NCBI GenBank assembly: GCA_900552285.1
Contig: URYV01000036.1
Location: 1-11,731 of the forward strand
DNA length: 11,731 nucleotides
Direction: 5' to 3'
Source: an uncultured Oscillospiraceae bacterium
GTDB lineage: Bacteria; Bacillota; Clostridia; Oscillospirales; Acutalibacteraceae
The position numbers were made by a program, and so were the translations under genes. Shown here piece by piece: positions 1 through 6,754 of this stretch. Positions within the stretch are counted from its first letter, which is position 1. Every line of letters starts with the position of its first letter. A model generated the notes under the pieces. The model was not told the origin of the DNA, did not search any database, and was given only the letters and a program-made list of their open reading frames with translations.

Positions 1-2
1 GA

Positions 3-2225
3 GGTGGGGGAAACCTTAATGTGTTCGGAAAAAAGCCGCAAGGCCGACTGCTCCGAAATGTCGGTGTCGAATCGGTTCAAAAAGGCCTCGAGAGAGTTAA
101 GTCGGGAGGGATTTTGCTCCTTAAAAAATTTGTTGAGAGCGCCGGATTTTGCCCCGCCGAGGCGATAGCTTTTACAAAGGCTTTCAAAGGCAGAATACTC
201 GCAATCGATAATTTTTTCGCGGCTTTCGGAGTTGAGCGGGGTTATGCCGAAGGTGTTTTCTATTTGCAAAACCGGGGGAGAGGGAAATCCGTCGGTACCG
301 GAAACATATGAAATGAAAAGTCTTTCCGACGGGGCACAGGCGGCGGTGTAAAACAAAAAACCTTCCTCGCAAAGCCCCTTTGCCGAACGGTCGGCCACCG
401 GCAGCTTTGCCTTTAAAAGCTTTGCTCTGTCAAGGTCGCTCAAAAGCCCGCCCGAGGACGAAAGACCGGGGAAAACGCCGTCGTTTGCACCGAGAATAAA
501 GACCGCTCTCGGCGCCGAGGGACGCATTCTTGCCGCCGAACCCACACCTACCTGATCCATGCCTTTTGGGGCGCTTCCCATGTCGAGCAGGGACAGAAGA
601 TTTGAAAAAAGAGAATAAAAGCTCTTAACATCGGCGGGATTTTGGCCGCAAAGCAGGGCAATCCTGTCAAGAGCCGAAACAAAAGCGTCCCACGAACGTT
701 CGTTAAGATCGGCGGTTTCGGCGTCGCCGTCAAGCCGAAAGCTCTCCGACAGCTTTTGAAGCCGCTTTGCCGTGTTTCCGTTTTCGAAAAATCCGAAAAG
801 GGCGGCGCAGCAATCCTTAAAAGATGCCGCTTTCGAAAGCTCGCTCTCGAGCTTTAAAAACGGCTCCACGGCGCGCTTTCGAAGGTCGTTTAGGTGCCGA
901 AGTGTCTGTTTGTCCGAGTCGGTAAAGTCCTGCTCCATACCTCTCGGATTTTTGAAAAAGGGGCTTTTCCAATCCCTTCTTTCGATTTTCCACAAAAAGC
1001 AATAGTCCTCAAGCTCGAAGATTTCTTCGTCGCAAAGGGGTCCTATGCCGCATTTGAGACAGGACAGTATTTTTTCGGTGGAATACCCCGTCAAGACCAC
1101 CTCAAGAGCCGACTTTGCCGACAGCATGAGCGGAAGCCCCGAAACCGGACGGCGGGCGTCGAGAAAAAAGGGAATTCCGTGGCGGGAAAAGACCGTTTCG
1201 ATTGCCGATGAATACTCGTCGGCGTTTTTGGCTATAACAGAAATTTCTCGGTATCTGAAGCCTTCGTTCCTCACAAGGCGGGAAATTTCCGACGCGGCGA
1301 AATCCACCTCGTCGTATTTGCGGTCGGCCGAGTAAACCGTTATACAGCCGTTGTTTTCGGGAATTTCGCCCTCTTCTCCCGCAAAAACCACGCTTTCCAT
1401 GGCCTTCAAAACAGGGCTGTGACGGCGGTTTTGCGACAGGATTTCGGGCTGCTCATACGCAACGTTTTGCTCCTCGCACATTTTCATAAGCTGTCTTGCG
1501 GTTTTTCTGACCGAAAAGAAAATGTCGGGGTCACGAAGACCCGGACGGTCGCAGGGCAGGGTGATGTAAACCCTGTCGGCCGATATGATAATTCTTTTTA
1601 TAAGGTTGAGCTGCTGCTCGGTAAAGCCCTTGAATGCGTCGATAAAAACGGTCTTTTTGCGGAAAAAATCCTTACCGTCAAGAAGGGTGCAGGCTCTCGA
1701 TATGTTGTCCAGCGGGTCGGAAAAGTTTTTGTTTATAAGCGCGTCATAGCCCTCATACAAAAGGGCGATTTCCGACAGCCTTTTTTTCAGCGAACCGTCG
1801 GTGATGACCGCCGAGACGGTTTTCAAAAGCTCGGGGGAGACCGAGCAGTTTTTAAATTCCTTGACGGTGGAAACCATGCTCTTGATAAAATCGGGGTGTT
1901 TCATGATTTTTTTGTATACGGTAAGCTTGTCGGACAGCTGTTCTGCCGCCGCCGACATGAAAATCATGCGTCCAGCGTCGTCTATGCTTTCGGTGCACAC
2001 GCCGCCGTAGGTTTTGAAAACAATGTCGCACAGTCTTGAAAAGGAGAGTACCTCAAAGCTCTCGCTTTTCCCCTTAAATTCCGCCGCCGCGCGCTCGGTT
2101 TCAAAGGAAAATTGCTCGGGGACAATGAGAATCTGACCGCCCGAGTCCTTTCCGGTTTGTTCTATAAGCTCTCTTATGCGGCGGCTTTTTCCGAAACCGG
2201 CGCGTCCGAGTATAAGTTTAAGCAT
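3..2225 (-). CDS. addB: ATP-dependent helicase/nuclease subunit B, AddB (3' end outside window)
   Basis: AddB is a subunit of AddAB, the Gram-positive counterpart of RecBCD, which resects double-strand breaks for RecA-dependent repair. The frame is open for 741 codons from ATG 2225 to the window edge with no stop; the family is usually about 1,100-1,200 residues, so the C-terminal nuclease and iron-sulfur part is missing. Visible signs: an N-terminal Walker A, GRAGFGKS (residues 7-14); a VPEQFSFETE segment (35-44) like helicase motif Ia; FSRL (62-65); FIDAFKGFT (194-202), a Walker-B-like position; and GSAARMRP followed by FILGANDGVFP (562-586), a signature of AddB/RecB-type proteins. The start is fixed by AGGAGG at 2231-2236, five bases upstream. 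Leucine CTT/CTC and arginine AGA are common. It has its own promoter, divergent from the epimerase gene. addA would be expected downstream, beyond base 1, but that is inference. Confidence 0.93.
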   Translation of the reverse strand, partial: MLKLILGRAGFGKSRRIRELIEQTGKDSGGQILIVPEQFSFETERAAAEFKGKSESFEVLSFSRLCDIVFKTYGGVCTESIDDAGRMIFMSAAAEQLSDKLTVYKKIMKHPDFIKSMVSTVKEFKNCSVSPELLKTVSAVITDGSLKKRLSEIALLYEGYDALINKNFSDPLDNISRACTLLDGKDFFRKKTVFIDAFKGFTEQQLNLIKRIIISADRVYITLPCDRPGLRDPDIFFSVRKTARQLMKMCEEQNVAYEQPEILSQNRRHSPVLKAMESVVFAGEEGEIPENNGCITVYSADRKYDEVDFAASEISRLVRNEGFRYREISVIAKNADEYSSAIETVFSRHGIPFFLDARRPVSGLPLMLSAKSALEVVLTGYSTEKILSCLKCGIGPLCDEEIFELEDYCFLWKIERRDWKSPFFKNPRGMEQDFTDSDKQTLRHLNDLRKRAVEPFLKLESELSKAASFKDCCAALFGFFENGNTAKRLQKLSESFRLDGDAETADLNERSWDAFVSALDRIALLCGQNPADVKSFYSLFSNLLSLLDMGSAPKGMDQVGVGSAARMRPSAPRAVFILGANDGVFPGLSSSGGLLSDLDRAKLLKAKLPVADRSAKGLCEEGFLFYTAACAPSERLFISYVSGTDGFPSPPVLQIENTFGITPLNSESREKIIDCEYSAFESLCKSYRLGGAKSGALNKFFKEQNPSRLNSLEAFLNRFDTDISEQSALRLFSEHIKVSPT

Positions 2226-2319
2226 AAAAACCTCCTTTTGCCGAAGGGTTTTCCGACCTTGCCTTCGACATTTCGGGTAAGCATATGTTGCTTGCGGCGA
2301 AAATCCCGCCTTTTTGGTT

Positions 2320-2348
2320 ATTTTATCATAAAACCGCCGTGATTTCAA
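2320..2348 (-). promoter_or_regulatory. Sigma-A-type promoter for addB
   Basis: On the minus strand TTGAAA (2348-2343) is followed after exactly 17 bases by TAAAAT (2325-2320). A transcript would start near 2313, giving a leader of about 88 bases before the addB ATG. The leader can form a 6-bp stem, CGAAGG with CCTTCG, just upstream of the ribosome site. Called from sequence match only. Confidence 0.72.
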
Positions 2349-2366
2349 CAAAACCGTCGGAATGTC

Positions 2367-2395
2367 TTGACTTGCGGGCAGCCGCATAATATAAT
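2367..2395 (+). promoter_or_regulatory. Sigma-A-type promoter for the DUF4432 gene
   Basis: TTGACT (2367-2372), a 17-base spacer, then a consensus TATAAT (2390-2395). Its -35 box lies only 18 bases from the -35 box of the opposing addB promoter, so the two are arranged back to back. The expected start, near 2402, coincides with the first base of a small hairpin: AAGGG (2402-2406), seven-base loop, CCCTT (2414-2418). Confidence 0.82.
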
Positions 2396-2467
2396 GTGCA
2401 TAAGGGGAAGTGTCCCTTTGAAAAAATTATAACAAAAGCAATGTACCAAAAGGAGGATATAGCTGTT

Positions 2468-3505
2468 ATGATAAACGGATTTGAAAAAACCGGACATTTG
2501 AGCCAGCTTTTTTCGGTGGAGGAAATGCGTCTTTGCGGAGGTAAGGGCGACGGAATGAGAATTCTTCAAATGAAAAACGGAAAGGGTCTTATGGCGACCT
2601 TTGTGCCCGACCGCTGTCTCGATCTTTACAGACTCGAATATAAGGGAATAAATCTCGGATTTTTCTCGCCTGCGGGTTATGTCGCTCCCGCATACTATAA
2701 TAAGGACGAATTCCTGCGTTCCTTCACGGCGGGATTTTTCACCACCTGCGGCCTTGACAATGCCGGCGCCCCGAGCGTCGACAACGGCGAGGAGTGTGTA
2801 ATGCACGGAAGAATCGGAAACGTCCCCTGCGAGCAGCTTTGCTATAACGCCGATTATTCGGGAGATCATCCGGTCATGACCGCCTCGGGAGATGTGAGAG
2901 AAGGGGCTGTTTTTGCCGAAAAAATGTCTCTTCACAGAGAAATAAAAATGGAGAATAATACCATATACATTACCGATACGGTGACCAACGAAAGCGGTCT
3001 CACCCAGCCTTCCATGCAGCTTTATCATATGAACATGGGGTACCCGCTGCTTGACGAAGGGGTCGAGCTTCTCATCCCCGCCAAAAACACCCTTCCGAGA
3101 GACAAGCGCGCCGCCGAGGGAATCGACGAGTGGGATTATTTCCCCGCCCCCACACCCGGCTTTGACGAGCAGTGTTATTATCACCGTCTCGGCGTTAAGG
3201 ACGGGAAAACCGCCGTGGCGATCTACAACAAGGGACTGGGAGTCGGCGTCAAGATAAGCTTCAATGCCGATACGCTCAACCATTTCACCCAGTGGAAAAT
3301 GCCCGGAACAAGAGATTATGTTCTCGGTCTCGAGCCGGCAAACTGCCGAGTCGAGGGCCGCGACAACATGAGAAAGATCGGTCGTCTTAAGGAGCTTGCT
3401 CCCTTTGAATCGGTCACATTCCGCCTTGCAATCGACATTATAGACGGTGACGAGCAGGCCGAGGCCGTGAGACAGGAAATATATGCTTTAAAACAGGCCG
3501 ACTGA
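2468..3505 (+). CDS. DUF4432 / aldose 1-epimerase family protein
   Basis: A 345-residue cytoplasmic protein with no signal peptide or membrane segment. It resembles the DUF4432 branch of the galactose-mutarotase superfamily, whose members interconvert sugar anomers or bind sugars; the actual substrate cannot be told from the sequence. Visible motifs: PDRCLDL (47-53), TTCGLDNAG (92-100), MHGRIGNVP (112-120), YHMNMGYPLL (186-195) with His187, and LGLEPANC (286-293) with Glu289. By analogy with galactose mutarotase, His187 and Glu289 are the likely acid/base pair; that assignment is inference. I chose ATG 2468 because AGGAGG (2451-2456) lies 11 bases upstream; an in-frame GTG at 2396 overlaps the promoter and the ATG at 2441 precedes the ribosome site, so both were set aside. 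The gene appears monocistronic: a new promoter follows 23 bases after the stop. No sugar transporter or kinase lies alongside to hint at a pathway. Confidence 0.85.
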   Translation: MINGFEKTGHLSQLFSVEEMRLCGGKGDGMRILQMKNGKGLMATFVPDRCLDLYRLEYKGINLGFFSPAGYVAPAYYNKDEFLRSFTAGFFTTCGLDNAGAPSVDNGEECVMHGRIGNVPCEQLCYNADYSGDHPVMTASGDVREGAVFAEKMSLHREIKMENNTIYITDTVTNESGLTQPSMQLYHMNMGYPLLDEGVELLIPAKNTLPRDKRAAEGIDEWDYFPAPTPGFDEQCYYHRLGVKDGKTAVAIYNKGLGVGVKISFNADTLNHFTQWKMPGTRDYVLGLEPANCRVEGRDNMRKIGRLKELAPFESVTFRLAIDIIDGDEQAEAVRQEIYALKQAD

Positions 3506-3528
3506 TGGTCTTTTTGGATAGAAAAGAC

Positions 3529-3557
3529 TTGACATAACACCTGTTTTATAGTAAAAT
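3529..3557 (+). promoter_or_regulatory. Sigma-A-type promoter for the repeat surface protein
   Basis: Consensus TTGACA (3529-3534), 17-base spacer, TAAAAT (3552-3557). It starts 23 bases after the epimerase stop, and no terminator hairpin is visible between them, so some read-through is possible. Transcription would begin near 3564, at the left arm of an inverted repeat described separately. Confidence 0.83.
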
Positions 3558-3562
3558 AACAT

Positions 3563-3595
3563 AGAACATTTGTCATGTATTTTCTATTATGTTCT
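3563..3595 (+). promoter_or_regulatory. Inverted repeat in the 5' leader of the surface protein mRNA
   Basis: AGAACAT (3563-3569) and ATGTTCT (3589-3595) are perfect 7-bp inverted arms separated by 19 bases. The left arm sits at the predicted transcript start and the right arm ends three bases before the GGAGGG ribosome site (3599-3604). A competing pairing, ATAGAA (3561-3566) with TTCTAT (3582-3587), is also possible. It could be a 5'-end stabilising hairpin, a translational control element or a protein-binding site; the AT-rich stem is weak. Confidence 0.4.
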
Positions 3596-3612
3596 TTTGG
3601 AGGGAATTTTTA

Positions 3613-6573
3613 ATGAAACTGAAAAAATCCATTTCGGTTTTGGTTGCGGCTGCCATGCTTTTGACGGTCGTTTCGCTGTCCTTCAGCGCCTTCGCGGATT
3701 CCGCGGCGTCGCAGCAGGTGGCGGACGTCATCGAAGGGCTGCCCGAGGATTATATGATCCCCGTGAGCGATCAAAACGCCGTTCTTGACGCCATGAACGC
3801 CTATGAGGCTCTTTCGGCCGAAGATAAGGCGCAGGTTTCAAATTATGATAAGCTTGAGAAGGATATTGCCTCCCTTTCGAGCCTTGCCGATGTTTGGCTC
3901 GTTTACAACGGCAACGGCGGCACCGCCGAGTCGGGAGACGCTTCGGTTGCCTTTAAGGCGGGCGGCCGTGAGGCTGTCGTCGGCAACAATATCTTCTCTT
4001 CGGGCTATAACTTCCTTAATTGGTCCACCGACCTTTCGGGCGGTCTGAATTTCGAGGAAGGTAAGTCCTTCGACACCGTCGACCTCATTTGCGATATGCT
4101 CGCAAGAGACGAGTCGGTTGCCGAGCACAGCTATAAGTACTACTATTATGTATACACAAATACCGAGGATCTTAAGGCCGACCTTGCCGAGGCCGATCCC
4201 GCCGATCCCTACGGTACCAACGCCGGCGCAAGAGCCGTCAGCCGCGATGAAAACGGAAATCCCGTGAAGGCATGGCAGATCAATTTCTATGCCGTTTGGG
4301 ACAATGCCGACAAGACGGCTTTCACCAACACCTATTCTTCCAACTATCCCGACGGTGTGGCCGAAAATTCGGTTAAATATTCCACCGTTTACGAGGGCTA
4401 CAACGGATATACCATCGAAAACCCCTTTGAAGAGGTCGGTATTCCCGAGGAGCACAAATTCTATGTATTCAGCGGATGGCTTAACGAAAGCGGCGAGCTT
4501 CTTCCCGCAGGCGAGCAGTATACCGATGACGCCGAGGGCGTTGTGGGCGGTTCTTCCTTCCTCGCAGCATGGAAAGAGGAAACCCGTTTCAACGTTACCT
4601 ATGAGCTTAACTATCCCGCCGATTCGGGATTGACTTCTTCAAACTTCTCCGAGGTTGCAACCGACGAGAATTACAAGACTCTCACCTGGGCAAAGGTTGC
4701 CGCAAAGGGTTATGCAAAGCCCGATAACTATAAGCTTGTCGGCTGGAATACCGCTGCCGACGGAAGCGGCGAAACCTATGCCGTCAACAAGAAAATCGGC
4801 GAGCTGAGCGGCGACATCACCCTCTACGGTGTGTGGGCTCAGGCCATGAAATTCTCCTACAATTCCAACTATCCCGGCACCATGGAGCAGAAGGAATCGA
4901 TCAAAACCTGGGATGCACAGACCACCCAGAAGATCGACTCCATCGATTCCCTTGTGGGCTTTGAGGTTCCCGTGGGATATGAGTTCTCCGGTAAATGGAA
5001 CACCAAGGCCGACGGCTCGGGCGATTCCTACGATGCCGGAAGCAGCATAACCGTCACCGAAAATCTCACCCTGTTTGCCCAGTGGACAAAGCTTGCCGAA
5101 ACCGTTGTGACCTATAATTCCAACGACAAGGCGGCCAAGGACTCCACCCGTATCGTATACGGCGACGCATCCAAGGGTATTAAGACAAACACCATTTCCC
5201 TCACAACCGACGACTTTGCAAACATTGCCGGATTCCTTTCCTGGAATACCGCTGCCGACGGTTCGGGAACTTCCTATGCGGCCGGCGCCGAGTTTACCGT
5301 GACCGGAAGCATAACTCTCTATGCTCAGTGGGAAACTACTGTTCATAACATGGAATTCATGCTTCTTGAGCTGCCCGAAAAGGCACAGGTGACTTCCGAC
5401 AGCACCGACCAAATCCGCAAGGCAAGAAACACCTATGACGCCCTTTCGGCCGATCAGCAGGCCATGGTTCGCAGCTATAAGCGCCTGACCGACGCCGAGT
5501 CCTATTCGACTCCTTACGACGTTTGGATCATTTATGACGGAAACGGCGGTACCCAGACTACCGACGGAAGCAAGAGAAAGATTGTTTCCGACCGTTATCA
5601 GCTCAGCGATACCTTTGTTTCCTCCCAAAACATATTTGCAAATATCAACAGCAAGACCGGAATGTCCTTCCCCTTCGTTGAGTGGGGAACCTCCATTTCG
5701 GGCGGCTTTACCTTCGGCGAGAAGGCAAACGTCAGCGTAAGCACCGTCCTCGGACAGTTTGTTGACGATCCCACCTCCTCTGCCCGCAGCGACTTCTTCG
5801 GTTATGTCTATGCCTCCGATGAGGACAGAAAGCTTGACGAAAACGAAGCCATGATCGCAGGTGCCGAGAACACCGGAAGCAGATCCCTTTACAAGAATGC
5901 TGCCGGACGCGGTATTAAGGTTTGGCAGATTAAGCTGTTCGCCATTTGGAACAACATCGAGGAAAGATATGTCACCAACATCTACCACGCCAACTTCCCC
6001 GATGCCGGAAAGAGCCTTGAGCCTGCCGATGTTACCCAAGAGGTAACCGTCAGCTACAGCGCCTTCACCATTGACAATCCCTTTGATGAAGCCGAGGATT
6101 ACGGCCTTATATTCGACCATTGGAGCACCGAGCCCGATGACAGCGGCGACGAGTTTAGCGAAGGCGAGGAGTATACCGACGCCGTCGACGGCGTTACCGA
6201 GGCTGTCGAGTTCTATGCCATTTGGGAGGAAGAGGAAGTCGAGTACACAATCACCTATGACTCCAACGACGAGTACGGCGACTTCTTTGAGCGGACTGTT
6301 TCCGGTCCCGGATATGCTCCCATTGAGGATGAGGTTATCGGTTGCCCCATCGAATTCTCCAACGAAGGATACCTCTATGGCTGGAACACCGACCCCAACG
6401 GCAGAGGAACCTCCTATGACGAGGGCGATATAATCCTTGTTACCGAGGACATCACGCTCTATGCCGTGTGGGACGGAGATGTGGATACCGGCGAAAAGAC
6501 CGCCGTGGCAGGAGCTATTGTGATTGCCGCCGCATCGGCAGCGCTGCTTGTTGTTTTCAGAAAAAAGAAATAA
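3613..6573 (+). CDS. Secreted, membrane-tailed protein with InlB B / Flg_new repeats and an internal duplication
   Basis: A 986-residue acidic, Tyr/Asp/Thr-rich exported protein. ATG 3613 has GGAGGG eight bases upstream (3599-3604) and gives a typical signal peptide: MKLKK, a hydrophobic core at 8-25, cleavage probably after AFA (26-28). The mature part holds two copies of a large module (about 36-322 and 583-873). Each copy starts with a helical segment of the type AYEALSAEDKAQVSNYDKL, then a domain running from VWLVYNGNGGT (94-104) or VWIIYDGNGGT (637-647) to WQINFYAVW (221-229) or WQIKLFAIW (771-779), then a repeat-like segment ending AAW or AIW. Single Listeria-Bacteroides repeats, with GWNTxxDGSG and a terminal LYAQW, lie at about 325-408, 412-491, 497-573 and 877-953. 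The tail (964-986) is a membrane segment followed by RKKK; no LPXTG is present, only DTG at 958-960. Adhesion or cell-surface display is likely from the family; the ligand is unknown. Confidence 0.87.
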   Translation: MKLKKSISVLVAAAMLLTVVSLSFSAFADSAASQQVADVIEGLPEDYMIPVSDQNAVLDAMNAYEALSAEDKAQVSNYDKLEKDIASLSSLADVWLVYNGNGGTAESGDASVAFKAGGREAVVGNNIFSSGYNFLNWSTDLSGGLNFEEGKSFDTVDLICDMLARDESVAEHSYKYYYYVYTNTEDLKADLAEADPADPYGTNAGARAVSRDENGNPVKAWQINFYAVWDNADKTAFTNTYSSNYPDGVAENSVKYSTVYEGYNGYTIENPFEEVGIPEEHKFYVFSGWLNESGELLPAGEQYTDDAEGVVGGSSFLAAWKEETRFNVTYELNYPADSGLTSSNFSEVATDENYKTLTWAKVAAKGYAKPDNYKLVGWNTAADGSGETYAVNKKIGELSGDITLYGVWAQAMKFSYNSNYPGTMEQKESIKTWDAQTTQKIDSIDSLVGFEVPVGYEFSGKWNTKADGSGDSYDAGSSITVTENLTLFAQWTKLAETVVTYNSNDKAAKDSTRIVYGDASKGIKTNTISLTTDDFANIAGFLSWNTAADGSGTSYAAGAEFTVTGSITLYAQWETTVHNMEFMLLELPEKAQVTSDSTDQIRKARNTYDALSADQQAMVRSYKRLTDAESYSTPYDVWIIYDGNGGTQTTDGSKRKIVSDRYQLSDTFVSSQNIFANINSKTGMSFPFVEWGTSISGGFTFGEKANVSVSTVLGQFVDDPTSSARSDFFGYVYASDEDRKLDENEAMIAGAENTGSRSLYKNAAGRGIKVWQIKLFAIWNNIEERYVTNIYHANFPDAGKSLEPADVTQEVTVSYSAFTIDNPFDEAEDYGLIFDHWSTEPDDSGDEFSEGEEYTDAVDGVTEAVEFYAIWEEEEVEYTITYDSNDEYGDFFERTVSGPGYAPIEDEVIGCPIEFSNEGYLYGWNTDPNGRGTSYDEGDIILVTEDITLYAVWDGDVDTGEKTAVAGAIVIAAASAALLVVFRKKK

Positions 6574-6591
6574 TAAGAGCTGAATAAAAAT

Positions 6592-6623
6592 AAATGCCCG
6601 TCATGAGAAATGGCGGGCATTTT
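6592..6623 (+). terminator. Rho-independent terminator after the surface protein gene
   Basis: AAATGCCCG (6592-6600) pairs with CGGGCATTT (6614-6622). The stem continues through a T-G pair and CAT/ATG to a five-base loop, GAGAA. The T tract is short, which may be why a second hairpin follows. Confidence 0.8.
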
Positions 6624-6629
6624 CATCTT

Positions 6630-6663
6630 AAATGACACCTGCGGACTCAGGGTGTCATTTTTT
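6630..6663 (+). terminator. Second, tandem terminator on the plus strand
   Basis: AAATGACACC (6630-6639) pairs perfectly with GGTGTCATTT (6651-6660) around an 11-base loop, and the T run extends through 6663. The T-rich side faces the plus strand, so it backs up the hairpin at 6592. Confidence 0.78.
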
Positions 6664-6677
6664 GTATTTTCTGTTAT

Positions 6678-6709
6678 AAAAAAAGCTGCCGCAATTTTTA
6701 CGGCAGCTT
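6678..6709 (-). terminator. Rho-independent terminator of the icd-rex-murC operon
   Basis: AAGCTGCCG (6683-6691) and CGGCAGCTT (6701-6709) form a 9-bp stem with a nine-base loop. On the minus strand the stem is followed by seven T (complement of 6678-6684). It lies 45 bases past the murC stop and completes a convergent cluster of three terminators between opposing genes. Confidence 0.85.
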
Positions 6710-6754
6710 AATAAACTGTTTTTAAAAGCAATTTAAATCACAATATATTCAATA

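Noticed and set aside
1419..2039. A 206-codon plus-strand frame opposite addB
   Set aside because: It is the exact codon-for-codon complement of the addB frame; addB has the Walker A and family motifs plus a promoter and start site.
2396..2467. Longer N-terminal start (GTG 2396) for the epimerase gene
   Set aside because: It overlaps the -10 box and would precede the predicted transcript start; the AGGAGG at 2451-2456 serves ATG 2468.
2345..3283. A 312-codon minus-strand frame opposite the epimerase gene
   Set aside because: The plus strand carries family motifs, a promoter and a ribosome site; the antisense frame has none and would run across the divergent promoters' coding side.
4700..5340. 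Repeated GWNTxxDGSG segments considered as DNA tandem repeats
   Set aside because: The similarity is at the protein level, with divergent nucleotides and unequal spacing. These are domain repeats, not a DNA satellite or CRISPR array.
4639..6120. A 493-codon open frame on the minus strand inside the surface protein gene (and a 205-codon one at 3838-4455)
   Set aside because: It is a codon-bias shadow: the sense gene rarely uses codons that create antisense stops in that frame. The translation has no family features, and the sense strand encodes a clear exported repeat protein.
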